Of a DNA stretch of 48,183 nt, positions 25,489 through 34,900 are shown one piece after another. The position numbers were made by a program, and so were the translations under genes. The stretch comes from Candidatus Cryptobacteroides intestinipullorum (GTDB lineage Bacteria > Bacteroidota > Bacteroidia > Bacteroidales > UBA932). The DNA lies in assembly GCA_018711225.1 (NCBI GenBank), contig DVIP01000185.1:1-48183 (forward strand), read 5' to 3'. Numbering within the stretch: position 1 is the first letter of the stretch; every line of letters begins with the position of its first letter. The notes beneath the pieces are model-generated. The model searched no databases and was not told the origin of the DNA. It saw nothing but the letters and a program-made list of their open reading frames with translations.

Positions 25489-27276
25489 ATGAAAAACATA
25501 AGGAATTTCTGTATAATCGCACACATCGACCATGGAAAGAGCACTCTTGCCGACAGGATGATAGAAATCACCAAGACTCTTGCCGAGAGGGATATGGAGG
25601 CTCAGGTCCTGGATTCGATGGATCTGGAGAAGGAGAAGGGAATCACCATCAAGAGCCACGCCATCCAGATGGATTATGTCCACGGCGGGGAAAAGTATGT
25701 GTTGAACCTTATCGACACTCCGGGCCATGTGGACTTTTCATACGAGGTGTCGAGAGCCATCGCTTCCTGTGAAGGAGCGCTTCTCGTGGTGGATGCGACC
25801 CAGGGTATTCAGGCCCAGACCATTTCTAATCTGTATCTGGCGATAGAACACAATCTGGAAATCATTCCTGTCCTGAACAAGATAGATGTGGATTCCGCAA
25901 TGGTGGATGTAGTGACCGATCAGGTGGTGGATCTTCTCGGCTGCGACCCTGGCGACGTGCTTTGCGCTTCGGGAAAGACAGGACAGGGCGTGCCGGAGAT
26001 ACTGGATGCCATAGTCGAGCGTATCCCTGCCCCTAAAGGTGATCCGGAAGCCCCGCTGCAGGCCCTCATTTTCGACTCCGTGTTCAATTCTTTCCGCGGT
26101 ATCATCGCGTACTTCAAGATAATGAACGGCACCATACATAAAGGCGACAAGGTCAAGTTCTTCAATACGGGAAAGGTCTATGACGCCGATGAGGTGGGTG
26201 TCCTCAAGATGAAACTCGACCCGCGTCCTGAAATCCCTTGCGGAAGCGTGGGGTATATCATATCCGGCATAAAGACCGCTTCCGAGGTGAAGGTCGGCGA
26301 TACCATAACGCATGTGGAGAATCCGTGCCGGGAAGCCATAGCCGGTTTCGAGGAAGTCAAGCCGATGCTTTTTGCCGGCGTTTATCCTGTGGAGACGGAC
26401 CAGTATGAAGAATTGAGGTCGTCTCTCGAAAAACTCCAGCTGAACGATGCATCCCTGGTGTTCGAGCCGGAGTCTTCTCTGGCCCTCGGTTTCGGATTCC
26501 GCTGCGGATTCCTCGGACTTCTGCATCTGGAGATTATCCAGGAGCGGCTTTACCGGGAATTTAACATGGATGTCATCACCACTGTCCCGAATGTCTCGTA
26601 TAAGGTATATACCACCCAGGGAGAGATGGTGGATGTGCATAATCCTTCGGGATTGCCTGCGCCTACGCTGATCGCGAAGATTGAAGAGCCGTATATCCGT
26701 GCGCAGGTGATTTCCCGTACGGAATTCTACGGACCCATAATGAAACTCTGCCTTGACAAGAGAGGTACTCTCGTCAACCAGCACTATATCACTTCCGACA
26801 GGCTGGAACTGACGTATGACATGCCTCTTTCGGAAATCGTCTTCGATTTTTATGACAAGCTCAAGTCCATTTCCAAGGGGTATGCCTCATTTGACTATCA
26901 TCTTATAGGCTATCGGGAAGCGAAACTGGTGAAACTGGACATATTGCTTAACGGAGATCCTGCCGACGCATTGTCGAGCCTCATACATGCTGACCACGCA
27001 TACGATTTCGGCAGGAAAATATGCGAGAAACTCAAGGAGCTTATACCGAGACAGCAGTTCGATGTGGCCATACAGGCTGCCATAGGTGCCAAGATAATAG
27101 CGAGGGAGACGGTCAAGGCTGTCCGCAAGGATGTGACGGCGAAGTGCTACGGCGGAGACATATCCCGTAAGCGCAAGCTGCTGGAGAAGCAGAAACAGGG
27201 CAAGAAGAGAATGCGCCAGATAGGTACGGTGGAAGTTCCGCAGAGCGCATTCATGGCAGTCCTGAAACTGGACTGA
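25489..27276 (+). CDS. lepA: Elongation factor 4 (LepA)
   Basis: A 595-residue ribosome-bound GTPase that acts during translation, probably in initiation or back-translocation. The start at 25489 ([19 protein letters not shown]) is standard; an upstream ATG-like extension adds nine residues and is unlikely. G-domain motifs are AHIDHGKST (10-18), DTPGH (about 77-81) and NKID (about 131-134). The C-terminal LepA-specific domain is present ([22 protein letters not shown]). Length and all motifs are normal. It has its own promoter and a strong terminator, so it is probably monocistronic. Confidence 0.97.
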   Translation: MKNIRNFCIIAHIDHGKSTLADRMIEITKTLAERDMEAQVLDSMDLEKEKGITIKSHAIQMDYVHGGEKYVLNLIDTPGHVDFSYEVSRAIASCEGALLVVDATQGIQAQTISNLYLAIEHNLEIIPVLNKIDVDSAMVDVVTDQVVDLLGCDPGDVLCASGKTGQGVPEILDAIVERIPAPKGDPEAPLQALIFDSVFNSFRGIIAYFKIMNGTIHKGDKVKFFNTGKVYDADEVGVLKMKLDPRPEIPCGSVGYIISGIKTASEVKVGDTITHVENPCREAIAGFEEVKPMLFAGVYPVETDQYEELRSSLEKLQLNDASLVFEPESSLALGFGFRCGFLGLLHLEIIQERLYREFNMDVITTVPNVSYKVYTTQGEMVDVHNPSGLPAPTLIAKIEEPYIRAQVISRTEFYGPIMKLCLDKRGTLVNQHYITSDRLELTYDMPLSEIVFDFYDKLKSISKGYASFDYHLIGYREAKLVKLDILLNGDPADALSSLIHADHAYDFGRKICEKLKELIPRQQFDVAIQAAIGAKIIARETVKAVRKDVTAKCYGGDISRKRKLLEKQKQGKKRMRQIGTVEVPQSAFMAVLKLD

Positions 27277-27282
27277 AATGAC

Positions 27283-27313
27283 AAAACGGGTTGTCATCAC
27301 GACAACCCGTTTT
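27283..27313 (+). terminator. Terminator after lepA
   Basis: AAAACGGGTTGTC (27283-27295), loop ATCAC, GACAACCCGTTTT (27301-27313): a perfect 13-base-pair stem beginning seven bases after the stop codon. Its A/T ends could make it work in both directions. Confidence 0.85.
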
Positions 27314-27317
27314 ATCT

Positions 27318-27371
27318 CTGTGGATTCCGGGATAAAATATTGCACACAATCCCGGCGTTGTGTCTCCACAG
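27318..27371 (+). other. Nested hairpin region between lepA and menA
   Basis: An outer stem CTGTGGA (27318-27324)/TCCACAG (27365-27371) encloses CCGGGAT (27327-27333)/ATCCCGG (27349-27355). A competing stem ACACAA (27344-27349)/TTGTGT (27358-27363) cannot form together with the inner one. The remaining menA leader contains TTGTTTTA three times (27444, 27456, 27465) and no clear TAnnTTTG box. Confidence 0.45.
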
Positions 27372-27484
27372 AAAGAGACGAATAAGATTCTTAACCGAGG
27401 ACAAAGATCGTTTTTTGACTTTTCCTGCAGGTTGTCTGTAGTGTTGTTTTAGCTGTTGTTTTAGTTGTTTTACGTTGTCTGGCT

Positions 27485-28396
27485 ATGAAAAGAATAAAAC
27501 CATATATTACTGCGATGCGGCTGCGGACCTTGCCGCAGTCTTTGGCAGGAGTTTCCCTCGGCCTTCTCCTGGCGACAGCCGATTACAGGGTGAATCCGTG
27601 GGTCGCGTTTTTCACCCTGCTTACTGCGGCCTTTCTGCAGATTCTTTCGAATACCGCCAATGAACTAGGCGATTTCCAGAAAGGTACAGACAGGCTGGAG
27701 GACAGGAAAGGTCCGGCCTATACCTTGTCACAGGGGCTGATATCGGAAAAGGGATACAAGGCTATGGTGATGGCATACGTCGTGTTGTCCGTAGCCAGCG
27801 GCCTGGCCATGGTGTGGTTTTCTTTCGGGACTTTTTTCAGTTACGGCGCCATTATCACACTCCTGCTGGGTTTTCTGGCTATTTCCGGTGCGGTAAAATA
27901 TACTTTGGGAAGGAATCCGTACGGGTACAAGGGGTACGGAGACCTGAATGTCTTCATTTATTTCGGAATCGTGGCGGTGCTCGGTTCGTATTTCGTGGCT
28001 GCGCATGAAATCCCCAACTGGTTTCTTCTTCTTCCGGCCGTGTCGGTCGGCTGCCTGAGTGCAGCGGTGTTGAACGTAAACAATATCAGGGATATGGAAT
28101 CGGATGCCCTTACCAGGAGGACGATTCCGGTGAGAATAGGGGAGAAAAAGGCCAAGATATACCACACGGCTCTGATTGCAATGGGATGGATTTCAATGAC
28201 AGCCTATACTTTTGTGAGGGCTTTCGACTGGTGGCATTATATGTTCGCAGTCACTCTGCCTCTTTTCCTGGTACATTTGGCGAAGGTCTGGAAAAATTCC
28301 GGCAAGGCACTTGATCCGCAGCTTCCGTTCCTGGTCATTTCGAACTTCCTGTTCTCCCTTCTGGCGGGGCTGGGTTTCGTGGTCTTCCTTATCTGA
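27485..28396 (+). CDS. menA: 1,4-dihydroxy-2-naphthoate polyprenyltransferase (MenA)
   Basis: A 303-residue integral membrane prenyltransferase of the UbiA superfamily that attaches the polyprenyl chain to dihydroxynaphthoate in menaquinone synthesis. The first Asp-rich motif is NELGDFQKGTDR (about 59-70); the second is NNIRDMESD (about 199-207). Eight to nine hydrophobic segments are apparent. The next enzyme of the pathway, the UbiE/MenG methylase, is encoded convergently with the stops only 20 bases apart, which supports MenA rather than another UbiA member. Confidence 0.92.
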   Translation: MKRIKPYITAMRLRTLPQSLAGVSLGLLLATADYRVNPWVAFFTLLTAAFLQILSNTANELGDFQKGTDRLEDRKGPAYTLSQGLISEKGYKAMVMAYVVLSVASGLAMVWFSFGTFFSYGAIITLLLGFLAISGAVKYTLGRNPYGYKGYGDLNVFIYFGIVAVLGSYFVAAHEIPNWFLLLPAVSVGCLSAAVLNVNNIRDMESDALTRRTIPVRIGEKKAKIYHTALIAMGWISMTAYTFVRAFDWWHYMFAVTLPLFLVHLAKVWKNSGKALDPQLPFLVISNFLFSLLAGLGFVVFLI

Positions 28397-28416
28397 CGTC
28401 CGCTTTTCCGGTATTT

Positions 28417-29115
28417 TTATCTGGTCCCGGTGTACATCCTGCAGATGCCGAATGTGAAGGCTCTGGAGCGTACCTCGGAAAAGCCGCATCTCCGCATTAT
28501 GTCCATGAAGTCTTTCGGCTTGGGAAATTTCAGGACAGATGCCGGAAGATACTTGTATGCGCCCTTTTCTCCTGACACTATACCTCCTATGGACGGCAGG
28601 ATGTGCAGGAAATAAAGCTTGTAGAGGGACCGCAATATCCTGTTTTCCGGTACTGAAAGTTCCAGAATCACCGCCTTGCCTCCAGGTTTGAGCACTCTGC
28701 GCATTTCGGAAAGGCCGAGTTCGAGGTGCTCGAAATTCCTGACGCCGAACGCCACTGACACCCTGTCGAACGTCCCGTCTCCGAACGCCAGTTTTTCGCA
28801 GTCTCCGCTTTCGGTTCTGACAATATTTCCAAGGCCTTCGCTCCTGATTTTTTCCCGGCAGACTGCCAGCATTCCTTCTGAAAGGTCAATGCCTGTGATT
28901 TTGCTGCCTTCCGCAGCTTTTCTGGCAATGGCAATGGCGAAGTCTCCGGTTCCGCAGGCTACGTCAAGTACTGTTACCGGTGAGGTTCCGGCTATTTCCC
29001 TTACTGCCTTTTTCCTCCAGCTTTTGTCTATGTCCAGGGACAGTATGTGGTTCAGCTTGTCATAGTCCGGAGCAATGCTGTCGAACATTTTCCTTACATT
29101 CTCTTTCTTTGCCAT
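28417..29115 (-). CDS. ubiE: Demethylmenaquinone methyltransferase (UbiE/MenG)
   Basis: A 232-residue SAM-dependent C-methyltransferase completing menaquinone synthesis. Family marks are VRKMFDSIAPDYDKLNHILSLDIDKSWR at the N terminus, motif I VLDVACGTGDFAIA and the later VSVAFGVRNFEHLELGLSEMRRVLKPGG. The frame starts at a TTG (29130), but the ATG at 29115 (MAKKENVRKMF) is the natural start. It faces menA tail to tail. No clear promoter box is visible in the 75 bases before it; it may be read from the yidD operon upstream on the same strand. Confidence 0.93.
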   Translation of the reverse strand: MAKKENVRKMFDSIAPDYDKLNHILSLDIDKSWRKKAVREIAGTSPVTVLDVACGTGDFAIAIARKAAEGSKITGIDLSEGMLAVCREKIRSEGLGNIVRTESGDCEKLAFGDGTFDRVSVAFGVRNFEHLELGLSEMRRVLKPGGKAVILELSVPENRILRSLYKLYFLHILPSIGGIVSGEKGAYKYLPASVLKFPKPKDFMDIMRRCGFSEVRSRAFTFGICRMYTGTR

Positions 29116-29173
29116 ATCGGTTCCATTCAATAATTCCGGTGTCGTTTCTTTGGGTTAAGGTATGTCGTTTCCG

Positions 29174-29203
29174 ACCCTGTGCCGTGAAATCACGGTACAG
29201 GGT
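29174..29203 (-). other. Hairpin spanning the yidD stop codon
   Basis: Arms ACCCTGTGCCGTG (29174-29186) and CACGGTACAGGGT (29191-29203) form a 13-pair stem with one wobble and a four-base loop. The yidD stop lies inside the hairpin. It lacks a T tract, so it is more likely an mRNA 3'-end stabiliser or weak terminator. Confidence 0.5.
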
Positions 29204-29450
29204 CAAAACCACTCCCTCCCCAGGGATGACACCTCATAAGTCTCCGGACGGTCAAGTACATTCCCTTGAACGGCCCGTGCTTCCGGAAAGCCTGCAATGC
29301 GTATTCCGAACATGTCGGTGTGAACCTGCAGGAAGCCGGCGTGAACGGTGAAATACATTTTCTGTAGAAAAGTATCAGAAACACGAACGGAAAAATTGCC
29401 GCTTTCTTCAATATTTCCTTAGTCCTTCCTGATTTCATTGCTGATGTCAT
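29190..29450 (-). CDS. yidD: Membrane protein insertion efficiency factor YidD
   Basis: An 86-residue protein, amphipathic and membrane-associated, thought to assist insertion of proteins through YidC. The motif [24 protein letters not shown] and the end GGSGFDPVP are diagnostic. Two ATGs (29450 and 29438) overlap the end of rnpA; either is possible. The order rnpA-yidD is one of the most conserved bacterial pairs. Confidence 0.93.
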   Translation of the reverse strand: MTSAMKSGRTKEILKKAAIFPFVFLILFYRKCISPFTPASCRFTPTCSEYALQAFRKHGPFKGMYLTVRRLMRCHPWGGSGFDPVP

Positions 29451-29796
29451 TCAATATCCGGCCGATGGCGGAGAAAATCGCGGCGCTTTCGGAAATTTCC
29501 TTGCTGCTGTATACGAACATGATGTCTGTACCGCATCCTTCTGGCAGCAGATGTTTCTGAAGCCTGTAGCTTTCCCTTATCCTCCTTTTCAGCGTGTTCC
29601 TTTTCACGGCCCGCTTGAAGAGCTTTTTGGGGACGGATACCATTATCCTGCTGAAAGGAAGGCCGTTGTCCCTGACAAAACAATACCTTATATTCATGCA
29701 GGTGCGGAATTTTCCGTTTGCAAGAAGGTTTGCGATGTCTTTCTTGCCGTGCAGCCTTTCGTCTTTAGGCAGGGAATACTGGGGTGACGGGGACAT
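29419..29796 (-). CDS. rnpA: Ribonuclease P protein component
   Basis: A 125-residue basic protein subunit of RNase P, which matures tRNA 5' ends. The family signature is [15 protein letters not shown] (about 63-77), preceded by [16 protein letters not shown]. Its start codon follows the hemD stop with no gap, and its 3' end overlaps yidD, so all are one transcript. Confidence 0.94.
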   Translation of the reverse strand: MSPSPQYSLPKDERLHGKKDIANLLANGKFRTCMNIRYCFVRDNGLPFSRIMVSVPKKLFKRAVKRNTLKRRIRESYRLQKHLLPEGCGTDIMFVYSSKEISESAAIFSAIGRILNDISNEIRKD

Positions 29797-30537
29797 CTAC
29801 CTGTTTTTTTCCAGATAGAGCTCGATCGCCTTGGCTACGGACGGGGCGGTGGAGGTCGGGGCGGAAATCTCAATTTCCAGACCAGCCTCTTTCATGGCCT
29901 TGACTACGGATTTCCCGTATGACACGAATTTGATATTCCCCTGTTTGAAATCAGGGAAATTCTCGTACAGAGACTTCACGTCGGAGGGATTGTAGAGGAC
30001 AATCATGTCATACGAATCCAGCGAAAGGCTTTTGAGATCCTGCGATACGGACTTTACGAATACCGCACTCTTGAAGTCCAGCCCGCTTTCCTCGAAAATC
30101 CTTGTGACATCGTTCCCTGTCGAATCTGAGGTGGCAATCAGGAATTTCTCCCCCTTGTGCTTGCTGCCTATCAGGGTGATGAGTGAAGGCGCAGTGCCGT
30201 CACCGAAGAATATTTTCCTCTTTCTGTAAACTATATGTTTCTGCAGATACATCGCCACGGCCTCTGTGGTGCAGAAGTATTTCATGGTCTCGGGAATCTT
30301 GACCCTGAGTTCGCCGCAGAGGTGGAAGAAGGCGTCTATGGTGGATCTTGCAGAGAATACGATAGCCGTATAGTCAAGGATGTTCACCCTCTGTGCCCTG
30401 AACTCCCTGGAAGAGAGCGGCTCTATAGTGAAGAAGGGGACGAAATCGAACTTGACTCCATATTTCGCAGTAATGTCCGAATACGGAGAATTAGCCTTCG
30501 GGGGCTGCTGTGAAATAAGAATGCTGCTTACTGTCAT
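29797..30537 (-). CDS. hemD: Uroporphyrinogen-III synthase (HemD)
   Basis: A 246-residue enzyme that closes and isomerises hydroxymethylbilane to uroporphyrinogen III. The fold is recognised from VSSILISQQPPKANSPYSD, VNILDYTAIVFSARSTIDAFF and DSYDMIVLYNPSDVKSLYENFP. HemD is poorly conserved in sequence, but this form and its place before rnpA are standard in Bacteroidales. It begins one base after the DUF4271 stop. Confidence 0.88.
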   Translation of the reverse strand: MTVSSILISQQPPKANSPYSDITAKYGVKFDFVPFFTIEPLSSREFRAQRVNILDYTAIVFSARSTIDAFFHLCGELRVKIPETMKYFCTTEAVAMYLQKHIVYRKRKIFFGDGTAPSLITLIGSKHKGEKFLIATSDSTGNDVTRIFEESGLDFKSAVFVKSVSQDLKSLSLDSYDMIVLYNPSDVKSLYENFPDFKQGNIKFVSYGKSVVKAMKEAGLEIEISAPTSTAPSVAKAIELYLEKNR

Positions 30538-30538
30538 A

Positions 30539-31162
30539 TCATAAAAGTACTGCCGATAGTATCAAAATTCCGGCCGGCAGAATTTCCAGGGCGCAAAGAT
30601 ACAAAATTGACGTTAAAAACGAGCAACAGTTGCGTAAAATTTGAAATTTTCTGATGACGGAAACTATGAACAATACCAGTATGGAGTACAGGATGAGTTG
30701 TCTTGTGAGATTTTCGGATATGTCTGAAAATGAACATATTCCGGCAACCGATAATATGACCGGAACCATGATGCAGAAAAAGCTGGCCGGACAGTTCCTG
30801 GCTGCGTCATAAATCTTTTCATTCCCTTTGGGCCTGCCGGCAGACCATGCCATTGCCGCACGGAACAGCAGATAGCCGAAGAATGCTCCGGCGGTTATGC
30901 CGAGATTGCCTTCCGGCGACAGACCTTCCGTAAATTCCGGACTGTAAAGATGATATCTGGCTGCGACCAGGCAGAAAGGTACAATCAGGAAGACCGCGAA
31001 GATGTTCCTTTCCCTGCGCAGTTTCATGCTGTTTTCGAGGTTCACGCATTCTTTCCATCTCGCGAGACATCCTATCAGAGACGGTATGGTGTTGACTATG
31101 GGTTTGAGCAGCAATATGCCTGCTATGACGCAGACTGCCGGGAGAATTTGTGAAAGTTCCAT
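30539..31162 (-). CDS. DUF4271 multi-pass membrane protein
   Basis: A 207-residue protein with about six hydrophobic segments. A longer frame reaches 31261, but the ATG at 31162 (MELSQILPAV) follows the SUI1 stop by one base and is the natural start. Length, membrane layout and position immediately upstream of hemD match the DUF4271 family. Function unknown. The surrounding genes deal with translation, tRNA processing and heme and do not reveal its role. Confidence 0.82.
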   Translation of the reverse strand: MELSQILPAVCVIAGILLLKPIVNTIPSLIGCLARWKECVNLENSMKLRRERNIFAVFLIVPFCLVAARYHLYSPEFTEGLSPEGNLGITAGAFFGYLLFRAAMAWSAGRPKGNEKIYDAARNCPASFFCIMVPVILSVAGICSFSDISENLTRQLILYSILVLFIVSVIRKFQILRNCCSFLTSILYLCALEILPAGILILSAVLL

Positions 31163-31163
31163 G

Positions 31164-31508
31164 TCAGTTCCCGCGTTTGGCCTTGTAGCCCATCTTGATG
31201 AGCAGCTCGGTAACCTTGTCCCTGAAATCACCCTGTATGGTGATTTCGCCGTTTTTTGCACTTCCTCCGACTCCGCATTTCACTTTGAGCGTCCTGCCCA
31301 GTTCGGCCAGGTCGTCTTCTTTTCCTCTGAAACCTGTCACGAGGGTGACCTGTTTTCCTCCCCTGTTCCTTCTGTCTATAGAGACAATGAGTTTCTGGGC
31401 CGAAGGCTCCGGAGTTTCCGGCTCTTCAGCCTTTTCTTCTTCGTATTTGAAGTCAGGATCGGTGGAATATACTACACCGAGTCTCTTTTTCCAGTCGTTG
31501 TCTGCCAT
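31164..31508 (-). CDS. SUI1/eIF1-like translation initiation factor (YciH-like)
   Basis: A 114-residue protein. An acidic N-terminal region (YEEEKAEEPETPEPS, about 22-37) leads into a SUI1 domain (RRNRGGKQVTLVTGF, LGRTLKVKCGVGGSAKNGEITIQGD, LLIKMGYKAK). These match bacterial SUI1-domain proteins, thought to influence start-codon selection. The frame opens at a TTG (31511), but the ATG at 31508 is preferred. It heads a five-gene operon with its own promoter at 31526-31533. Confidence 0.9.
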   Translation of the reverse strand: MADNDWKKRLGVVYSTDPDFKYEEEKAEEPETPEPSAQKLIVSIDRRNRGGKQVTLVTGFRGKEDDLAELGRTLKVKCGVGGSAKNGEITIQGDFRDKVTELLIKMGYKAKRGN

Positions 31509-31525
31509 CAATTGTCACTGATTTC

Positions 31526-31533
31526 CAAAAATA
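31526..31533 (-). promoter_or_regulatory. -7 box TATTTTTG of the SUI1-hemD-rnpA-yidD operon
   Basis: Minus-strand TATTTTTG 17 bases before the SUI1 ATG, with TTTG (minus strand, 31557-31560) 23 bases upstream. It is divergent from and overlaps the promoter at 31578. Confidence 0.65.
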
Positions 31534-31552
31534 CACAACCCTTTCCGAATTT

Positions 31553-31585
31553 TTTGCAAATATATTCATTCTCTTTGTATCTTTG
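31553..31585 (+). promoter_or_regulatory. Strong-looking promoter TTTG-N21-TATCTTTG
   Basis: TTTG at 31553-31556 and TATCTTTG at 31578-31585 make the best full promoter match in the window. The next recognised gene starts only at 31909. A 38-codon frame (31628-31744, starting MKRINFMEFP) lies just downstream and ends inside the REP-like repeat; I do not call it a gene. Confidence 0.75.
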
Positions 31586-31710
31586 TCAATTTGAATGGAA
31601 ATTGTAGTATGAGGTGAATCCGATGAAATGAAAAGGATAAATTTCATGGAATTTCCTCTGTCGAGGACGGTGTCCGGCATAGACTTCGTGCGGCCGGGTC
31701 AAAAGTCCTC

Positions 31711-31866
31711 GTACCGGCAGATTTGTAATCTGCCGGAATATTAGGCACCCGGATTGCAAGTCCGGTTGAACGGTTCGCTTGAACGGTTGCAAATCCGGTT
31801 GAACGTTTTAGTCGGGCGTTTCGGTTGAACGGTCCGTTAAACGGTAAATGGTCCGTTGAACGATAA
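31711..31866. repeat. REP-like composite repeat before the GT117 gene
   Basis: A palindrome with arms CCGGCAGATT/AATCTGCCGG begins at 31713, followed by a diverged CCGGATTGC hairpin and TTGAACG-type words at about 31766, 31779, 31799, 31825, 31837 and 31856. The tail spacing is less regular than elsewhere (13-26 bases), so this is an older copy. CGGGTCAAAAGTCC at 31695 repeats at 35531-35544 (reverse) and, with one change, at 43789. Confidence 0.85.
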
Positions 31867-31908
31867 CGATTTTAGGTAAAATAATTAGTCGAACTGACAT
31901 TATATATA

Positions 31909-34900
31909 ATGGATAAAAGGAAATTCAATTTTTGGAACAGGATATCTGCCGCATTCGTGCTGGTAGTGTCAGCGGTTACCTATCTCCTTACGATAGAGCC
32001 GACAGCTTCCTTCTGGGATTGCGGCGAATTTATCGCTTCATCGTACAAACTGGAGGTGGGCCACCCTCCCGGAAACCCGGTTTTCCAGCTCATTGCCAGA
32101 TTCTTCACTATTTTCACGGATAACATGCATGCCGCAGTGGCAGTGAATGCCATGAGTGCGATATGTTCGGCTCTGACCATATTTTTCCTTTATCTGACCA
32201 TTGTCTTTCTGGCGAAAAGGGTCGTCAGACCGGGTGCTGACGGGAATTATACGACAGCCCGGGCCATTGCCGTCTACGGGGCAGGAATGGTCGGTGCGCT
32301 GGCTTATTGTTTTTCCGACACTTTCTGGTTCTCGGCAGTCGAGGGCGAAGTATATGCGATGTCCTCGCTTTTTACCGCGATAGTTTTCTGGGCCATGACC
32401 AAGTGGTACGAGCAGGCGGACACTCCTTATGCGAACAGGTGGATTGTCCTGATATCCTTCCTTATGGGTCTTTCCATCGGAGTCCATCTTCTGAATCTGC
32501 TGGCCATACCTGCTTTGGTGTTCATGTTCTATTACAAGAAACGTGAGTCCGGCCATTATTCTTTCTGGGAATATGTGAAGATTTTCGTGATATCGGCTGT
32601 CATTCTGGCCGTTATCCTGTTCGGTATCATTCCGTGGCTTCCGAAACTGGCCGCCTATACGGACCTGTTCTTCGTGAACGTCCTGGGGCTTCCGTTCAAT
32701 ACCGGGGCCGCTTTCTTCATGATCGTGCTCCTGGCCGCATGTTTCTGGGGCCTTTTCGCCACGTTGAAGAAAAAGGCGGTGGTGGCCAACACCATACTGC
32801 TCTGTTTCACTGTTATAGTCATAGGCTTTTCCGTTTTCAGCGTTGTGGTTATCAGGTCATGCGCCAAGACTCCTACCAATGAGTACCAGCCTGACAATCC
32901 TTTCACTCTGATCCGGTATCTCGGACGTGAACAGTATGGTTCCAATCCTATCCTCTACGGCCAGTATTTCGATGCTCCGTATGAGGTGGTGACTCCCAAA
33001 TACTGGGCTCCGGTCAATGGCAGATACGAGTATGTGGACAGTCCCGGCGAACTCAAATATTCCGCAGAGGGCAAGATGCTGTTCCCTCGTATGTGGGCCG
33101 GTGGAGACCAGCGCTATGTAGATTTCTACGAGTCTTATATGAACGGGAAGGGAAAGGTTGTTCCCGGCGCCGAGCATAAAAAGCCTACGTTCGGGACCAA
33201 TATCAGGTTCTTTCTGGACTATCAGCTGAACTGGATGTACTGGCGGTATTTCATGTGGAATTTCGCCGGAAGACAGAACGACATACACAGCCCGTCTCCA
33301 GGAGAGTTGTTTGCCGGAAACTGGGAGAGCGGTATCGGATTTGTCGACAAGGCGCGTCTCGGGGACCAGAGCAATGCTCCTGATTACCTGAAACACAACA
33401 AGGGGAAGAATCATTATTACATGCTGCCTCTGCTGCTGGGGCTTATAGGTCTGTTCTTCCAGTTCGCGCGCGACAAGAGGGGGACGTGGATTACATTCCT
33501 GCTTTTCTTCATGACTGGAATCGCTATCGTGGTATATCTGAACCAGCCTCCGTATCAGGTCAGGGAGAGGGATTATGCGTATGCAGGTTCTTTCTATGCC
33601 TTCTCGATCTGGATAGGTCTGGCCGTGCTTGCCATATATTCCTTCCTGGAAGACCTTCTCTCGAAGAAGCCGGGAGATGGGGTTCCGGGTGGAAAGGCGT
33701 GTGTCGCGGCGGCATCTGCCGTGTCCCTGCTCTGTCTTGGCGTGCCTGCACTGATGGCGCAGCAGAACTGGGATGACCATGACAGAAGCCACCGCTATAC
33801 GGCAGTGGAACTTGCCCGCAATTATCTGAATTCCGTAGGAGAGAACGGTATTCTCATCACTCACGGTGACAATGATACCTTCCCTCTATGGTATGCCCAG
33901 GAGGTGGAGAATGTCAGGACGGATGTCAGGATATGCAATACGTCGCTTCTCGGGACGGACTGGCATATAGACCAGATGAAATATGCCTGCAACGAATCTT
34001 CTCCGCTGCCTCTGACTGTGGGACTGGAACAATACCTTTATGGTACCAATGAGCTGGTTTTCATCTATGATGTGCGCGATACGGTCATTTCAATCTCTGA
34101 TGTGATGCGTGTCTTCAAGCATCCTAAGGCAAAGGTGGAGCTGACCAGCGGAAAACTTGTGGACTACATCATGTCCAGGAAGATAAGCGTGCCTGTAAAT
34201 AAGGAAAATGTATTGAAATACGGCATTCTGGACGAAAAATATGCGGACATGATTCCGGATGAGATTGTGCTGGAGATGCCTAAGAGCAAGACGTTCATTA
34301 CCAAGCCGGAGCTTTTCCTTCTGGATCTGTTGTCGAACTATAAATGGGACCGTCCTGTAAACATGCTGTCCATGGGCGGGGATCTGGATATCGGGCAGAA
34401 GAGTTATCTCATGTATGAGGGCTTCTCGTACAAGCTCGTGCCGATAAAGGGGCCTATGAGCAGTTCTGAAGTCGGGCTGACGGATACGGAAGACCTTTAT
34501 TATAAAATGAAGAACGTATTCAGCTGGGATGCCCTGAAGCGTGACGACTATTTCGTGGACTACCAGAATCTCTATACTTTCTGCGGCGTGATGTCCCAGC
34601 GCAACCTGTTCCTGAATGCTGCTGACAAGTTCCGCCAGGAGGGACAGGATGACCGGGCGCTCGAAATGCTGGATATGTGCGTGGAGAATGTGCCTGAGTG
34701 CAATTTCCCGCTGGATATGACTTTCCTGGGATTCAGCAATGAATATATGGTTCTCAGGATGATTGCCATGTATTATGACCTGGATCAGGGCGACAAGGCC
34801 AGGGATATCGCGGGACGTTTTGCCGATGAGCTTATGGCTTCCGCCGATTTCTTCCTGTCATTCTATGAATACAGGCCGGACGATTTCGACAATGTCTTTA

